Source: Aspergillus flavus (taxonomy: Eukaryota; Ascomycota; Eurotiomycetes; Eurotiales; Aspergillaceae). From it: DNA of 64,000 nucleotides. Every line of letters starts with the position of its first letter. Within the stretch, counting starts at the first letter, position 1. Under the pieces are notes generated by a model. The model saw nothing but the letters and a program-made list of their open reading frames with translations, had not been told where the DNA came from and searched no databases. Where the stretch lies: assembly GCF_009017415.1 (NCBI RefSeq), contig NC_092406.1:5456001-5520000 (forward strand), written 5' to 3'. Shown in pieces: positions 59,828-64,000 of this stretch. The translations under genes were made by a program, and so were the position numbers.

Positions 59828-62800
59828 GAAATGCTACTATACATTTAATGATTGGCGAGCATATCAGGGGCTTTCTAAGCCTATCACGTGCGAGCTCCTG
59901 CTGTTTTCCATTACATGAAGTATCAGGGTTGTTGATGTATGTTACCGTATGTAGTACTTCGTACTCGGTATATGTTCTTCATACTGAGGGTTGGAAAAAA
60001 ACAATCAACACACGACCACGAGTATGATACTAGAATTGTGTATCCTTAAATTATCCTGCCAAATGTTCTAGTGTCTTTCTCTCTAATTTCCTTTTCTTCT
60101 TGTTTCCTTGTCTATGCTTGACCACTCTTATGTCATAATTGTACTGCAGAAACTCCGCCACAATACCGATGTGGCTGATGTGGCAACGTGACAGAGGCGC
60201 AGCAGTCGGTCATCTCCGAAGAAGGGATATCTTTAGTCGCTACCAGGTCATATGTGGTGCTTGTACGCACTTACAGAGGTAACACTCTTGCCATTGGGGG
60301 TTAATTCTCCCGAATCATAGTCAATCAACTTTATAGGCACTACGCCCTACTTTGCTACGGAGGGGCGACAAATAACGGTCAAATTTAGTTACAGTGTGTC
60401 GCAAATCTGTGGCCCGAGCTGACGACGCTGGTTGCCTTGCTGCACAAGAGTTATTTACTTCCTAGGCTGCTCCTGTCGGATGCCGATTCCAACCGAGAAT
60501 GCGAAACGTTCTGGCATCATCAATCAACTTTTCGCCACAACCTGTGAGTGCTCTGTGTGCATCGAACCCATTGCTGGGCGCGTGCTGATACCGTAGCAGT
60601 ATGTCATTATCCGATCTCAAACTATCGCCATTCAAGTGCAATGTTTCTGCCTATCCTGTTAAGTCGTCTGTGGGGTACGACAGGTTGGTGGGTTGATTTG
60701 ATGGCCGATATCAGAAATTTTTCCTCTCAACCCTATTCAACCTAACCCGGTGTGGCCGGATCCCAACTACCCCCAGACGTTTCGGCGTCCGCGTGCAGCA
60801 GATCATGGGGTCTATTGACTGAAAGGAGCACTACCCGGCCTCCAGGATACCTACATACCTACCAACCCGGGCCTTGCATCTCTGCCTACTGCAGGCGGAC
60901 GAACTAACCGGACGAGCCCTACCTAATAGGTATGTAGTGCAGTACAGACCTAGGGAAAAGCGCAAGTAAAGCATGGGTTGCAGATCGGAAAAAAAGAGAA
61001 CTGATGGAAGTGCAACCGGACAACCCCCCTTTTCCTCCCGTGCTTGTAACGGAATCGCATCTTACGAGTCTAGACGGTAGTTCGAATGACTTCCACTTCT
61101 GGTAAAGTCTAGAGACGACGGCCGACGAAGCTCAGTCCAATAGTAGGTCGTAACAGGGATCTCAGGTGCAGCACAGTGAGCCGGGCTCTCTCGCCATCAG
61201 CGAATCTGAGGCCTGAACAGGCACCCTTCCAGCTTCCCAAGATTTTTTAGGCCCTTTAGCTCGCCCCACGAGGACTCGACCCGCGATTCATCAAGTGAGA
61301 TACTAGGAAATTGTTTTTATTTTCACTGTCGATTAATTTTCCTAATATGCTGTTCACCCTTTCCTTTCCTCATTGCACGTCATATGTGGAACGAGACAAG
61401 GTGGAAGGTGGGAAAATGGGGAGGGACAAAGAAAGAGAGAAAAGGATCAAAGGGCTGTTTTAAGCTACTGGATATGGCAGGGCTCACCCCGCCGTGTAGC
61501 ACAGATAGAGAGGTCATTTCATTCATGATTGTTTGGGAATTAGGTTGAGGGGCATAGCTTTGGATTCGCCTAGAACCACGGTTTGATACACGAGTCTCCC
61601 ATGGTTGAGTTGCAGTAGGCAAAGTAGACTACTGTAGAGCGTCTAGGATCACTGCAGTATTGCAGTCTGCAAGGTAAGATACTCTGTACAGTGTTCACGG
61701 GTGCATGTACATATGCCCGCTATGTGAATCTACACTCATGTACTTTGGGTACAGTACGTGTTAGGCCTTTGGGCAATTGTTGTGCGTACTGGTCAAAGCT
61801 TTGTGGAGTCATTCTTCGGGCCCTTTTGGTCCGGAGACGACGTCATTATGTTTTTGTTGCAGCAGATTCAAGTTCTTTTTCTTCTTTTTCTTCTGATATT
61901 TTTTTTCTTACTTTCTTGCTTTATTCAAAGTGAATCTTATATACTGTATGAAAGGCTGACTTTGGGTGAGGGTAAGAAACAAACCCTAATGCATGGCTGT
62001 AACAGGTTGCAGATAGACTTTTCGGCGAATTTCTCCGCTTCCCCCTTCAGTTCTCTTAACCATCGCCGAGTATTATAATTGGTACTTGTTTACTTTTTTC
62101 TTTTGTCTCTCTTTATTTCCACATATCTTAATCGTCAATGTTACTTGTCCCTTCTTTTTCTCTTTTCTTTCTCTTTTCTTTCTCTTGTATGACTCTATGG
62201 GCGTTGCGTCATTTCCAACGCTTTCCTTCGGATGTACTATTAGGTTTAAATTTCAGCAGAAGGGCTATACTTGGAAGTGCACATCCCAGCTGAGCATAAG
62301 CGACTAAATTGTATCCACCGGTGGCGGAGACTGCTCACCAAAACGAGTATCGGATGATCTTCACACACCAAGAGGGAAGTGGGGTGGTCATCGGTGGGAA
62401 ATGCCGAGTTTCTTTCAGTGGAATGTTCAAAGAGACAGCTGAAACAGGTAGGGTTCAGGAGATGACTCGATATGAATCTTGTTTGTGTTCTTCTCTGATA
62501 GAATCACTTTCAGACGTTGGTGCTGGACGACCAGAATAATCCCCTCTCTGGAACATGATATCGTATGCTGGTGACCGTTACATAGTCCTTAGTCAGATCT
62601 GAACAAAGATGCATTTTACCCAAAGAGTGGGTCTGCATTGGGGCTTAGCCAACCCTCTTGCGATTGGTATATTTTCTTTACCACATTCAGGATTCACTTT
62701 CAATGTCCATACCTCGTATGTACTCTGTATGTCTGTATGTATGTACAGGATACCCACAGGATACATGAATTCATACATACATACATCGCACCATACCCTA

Positions 62801-64000
62801 CTTCTGTACCCAAGCGACAATCTGCAACTTCTACCAAGAGGGTGGTAGCGACAGCCCAGATCGGGATGGTTTATTTGGAGCCCAAGGGTTGCAACATTAT
62901 TCTCTACAATGTCTTTCAGAATTTAATCCTGGAGCATGTCGGATGTCGTATCTGTGTGACGTTTCCGGCGTTGGGAAGCAGGCCGCATCCGGACATACTT
63001 CCTCTCTTGATAGAATTCCAATCATACATACATGCATACACATAGAGTATTGTACAGTCACACACCTTTACTCTTCGATTGGACCCATCCATTGATCTAT
63101 GACACACTTTACAATGTATACTGGATACTGACCTGGTCGGTTCCTATATCCTTCACGGGTCGTATAAGGGATTAAAAAATAAATACAAGAATAAATAAAA
63201 AATAACAATTAAAAACAGACTTTCCAGCCAAGACTTGGGTGGAAACGAGATGCGAGTCCCAATCGTCTGACAGACTTGGGAACCACTCGAAACTCCCCAA
63301 ATCAGGTCGTAGTCGCCTCAGCCACATTGTATCTTTTGGCGCTTCGGATCAAGCCCTGAAAAGGGTCTTCTGGCTGGATGTCGTTATGAGAGCCCATGAG
63401 GGCTGAGAGGTATCTTACTGAATAGATTACCTACTGTAAAATAACTTGGATTGACATGTTTCTGGGTCAATCCATCCATCAACTCTCAACTGCCAGGCTC
63501 CACTTTTTACGACGATTCTGGACACATGCATGCTGCTAACGCCCTAAACTCCAGCGAAGGAGGGTACCAGCTGAGATCGGACGGTGAACCCGGAGAGTGG
63601 CTAAATTTTGTGCTTCTGTGTGTATGTATGAACTCGTTCCATACGATCGGGATTCCATGTCTGCATGAGAAAAAGTCGCCGGGCATCCATAGTATCTATG
63701 CGCTCAGAGCTGGTAAGCAGTCGTAGGGTAAACCGAAACGAAAAAAGGGCTCTTGTATTTCTGTAGGCAAAGTATATCAACGGATTACGGAGTAGTGGTG
63801 ATCCAGTTTTTTTTTCTGGTGTCATTTTTTTATGATAGAGAGTTACTCGACTCCGTATCTTTTTTTATTCTATTTATTTCTGACTTTTTTTTTGCCCTTA
63901 GTGAGACCCTGTATAATAAGTTTGAAAAGCAACGCCATTAATACACCCTATAATTATTATTTTTTTCTCTGATCTCTCTTGTGTTCAGAATCACCGACAG
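59828..64000. other. Gene-poor right edge
   Basis: 4.2 kb without a supported gene. It contains an 11-bp inverted repeat (60851-60861 and 60927-60937), a pyrimidine-rich tract (61870-62190) like a fungal promoter or leader, GTAT/CATA microsatellite patches (62728-62785, 63025-63045) and a TACGGAGTA copy (63786-63794). A gene starting beyond the window on the plus strand would fit the T/CT-rich tracts, but nothing is proven. Confidence 0.45.
60851..60937. repeat. Short inverted repeat, 65-bp spacing
   Basis: CTACATACCTA at 60851-60861 and its reverse complement TAGGTATGTAG at 60927-60937. It may be a chance match, or binding sites built on ACCTA/TAGGT half-sites. Confidence 0.6.

Noticed and set aside
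61255..61300. tRNA-like 3' half on the minus strand (T-arm-like GGGTCGAGTCC)
   Set aside because: The T-loop lacks the usual TTC start, no matching 5' acceptor strand or D-arm was found upstream, and the anticodon arm does not fold.

Overview
The window looks like a chromosomal segment of a filamentous ascomycete, most likely Eurotiales (Aspergillus/Penicillium type). The evidence is many protein genes split by short GT..AG introns (mostly 50-130 nt), typical fungal families (Zn2Cys6 regulators, CAP10 glycosyltransferase, Sls1, NmrA-like reductase, CENP-B-type regulator), alternating strands and no operons. I rebuilt exon structures by hand from splice signals and reading-frame continuity. 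For nearly every multi-exon gene the exon lengths sum to an open frame.

Layout. 0.9-1.7 kb: a short PXA-domain-like protein. 3.2-4.9 kb (minus): a psq/CENP-B helix-turn-helix regulator with a 22-nt micro-exon, fronted by 7.5 kb of apparently gene-free DNA up to 12.5 kb. 12.5-36.9 kb is a dense housekeeping block: Rbg1/DRG1 GTPase, cysteine dioxygenase, glycogenin, a membrane-anchored epoxide-hydrolase-like enzyme, a CAP10-type glycosyltransferase, a ferric-reductase-like membrane protein, the PP2A scaffold subunit, the phenylalanyl-tRNA synthetase beta chain, ribosomal protein S3 and a myotubularin-type phosphatase. 37.5-41.2 kb: a Zn2Cys6 regulator interrupted by an apparent one-base frameshift, divergent from an NmrA-like reductase. 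41.6-47.9 kb: a GH5-like protein whose nucleophile position is Gln, the mitochondrial regulator Sls1, a C2 NT-type (EEIG1/EHBP1) protein and a small coiled-coil protein.

48.9-51.3 kb holds the most unusual gene, a predicted secreted, cysteine-free protein made largely of 28 tandem 19-residue repeats. From 51.3 kb to the right edge the DNA is gene-poor and looks decayed. It holds one fungal-trans-domain regulator without a visible zinc cluster and one relic gene with stops and frameshifts, and no other gene I can support.

Functional links are mostly of the housekeeping kind (translation: Rbg1, Frs1, Rps3; glycogen: glycogenin; PP2A and phosphoinositide signalling). I see no biosynthetic cluster and no complete mobile element, rRNA or tRNA. 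Family names come from recognising motifs in the sequence; no database search was run.
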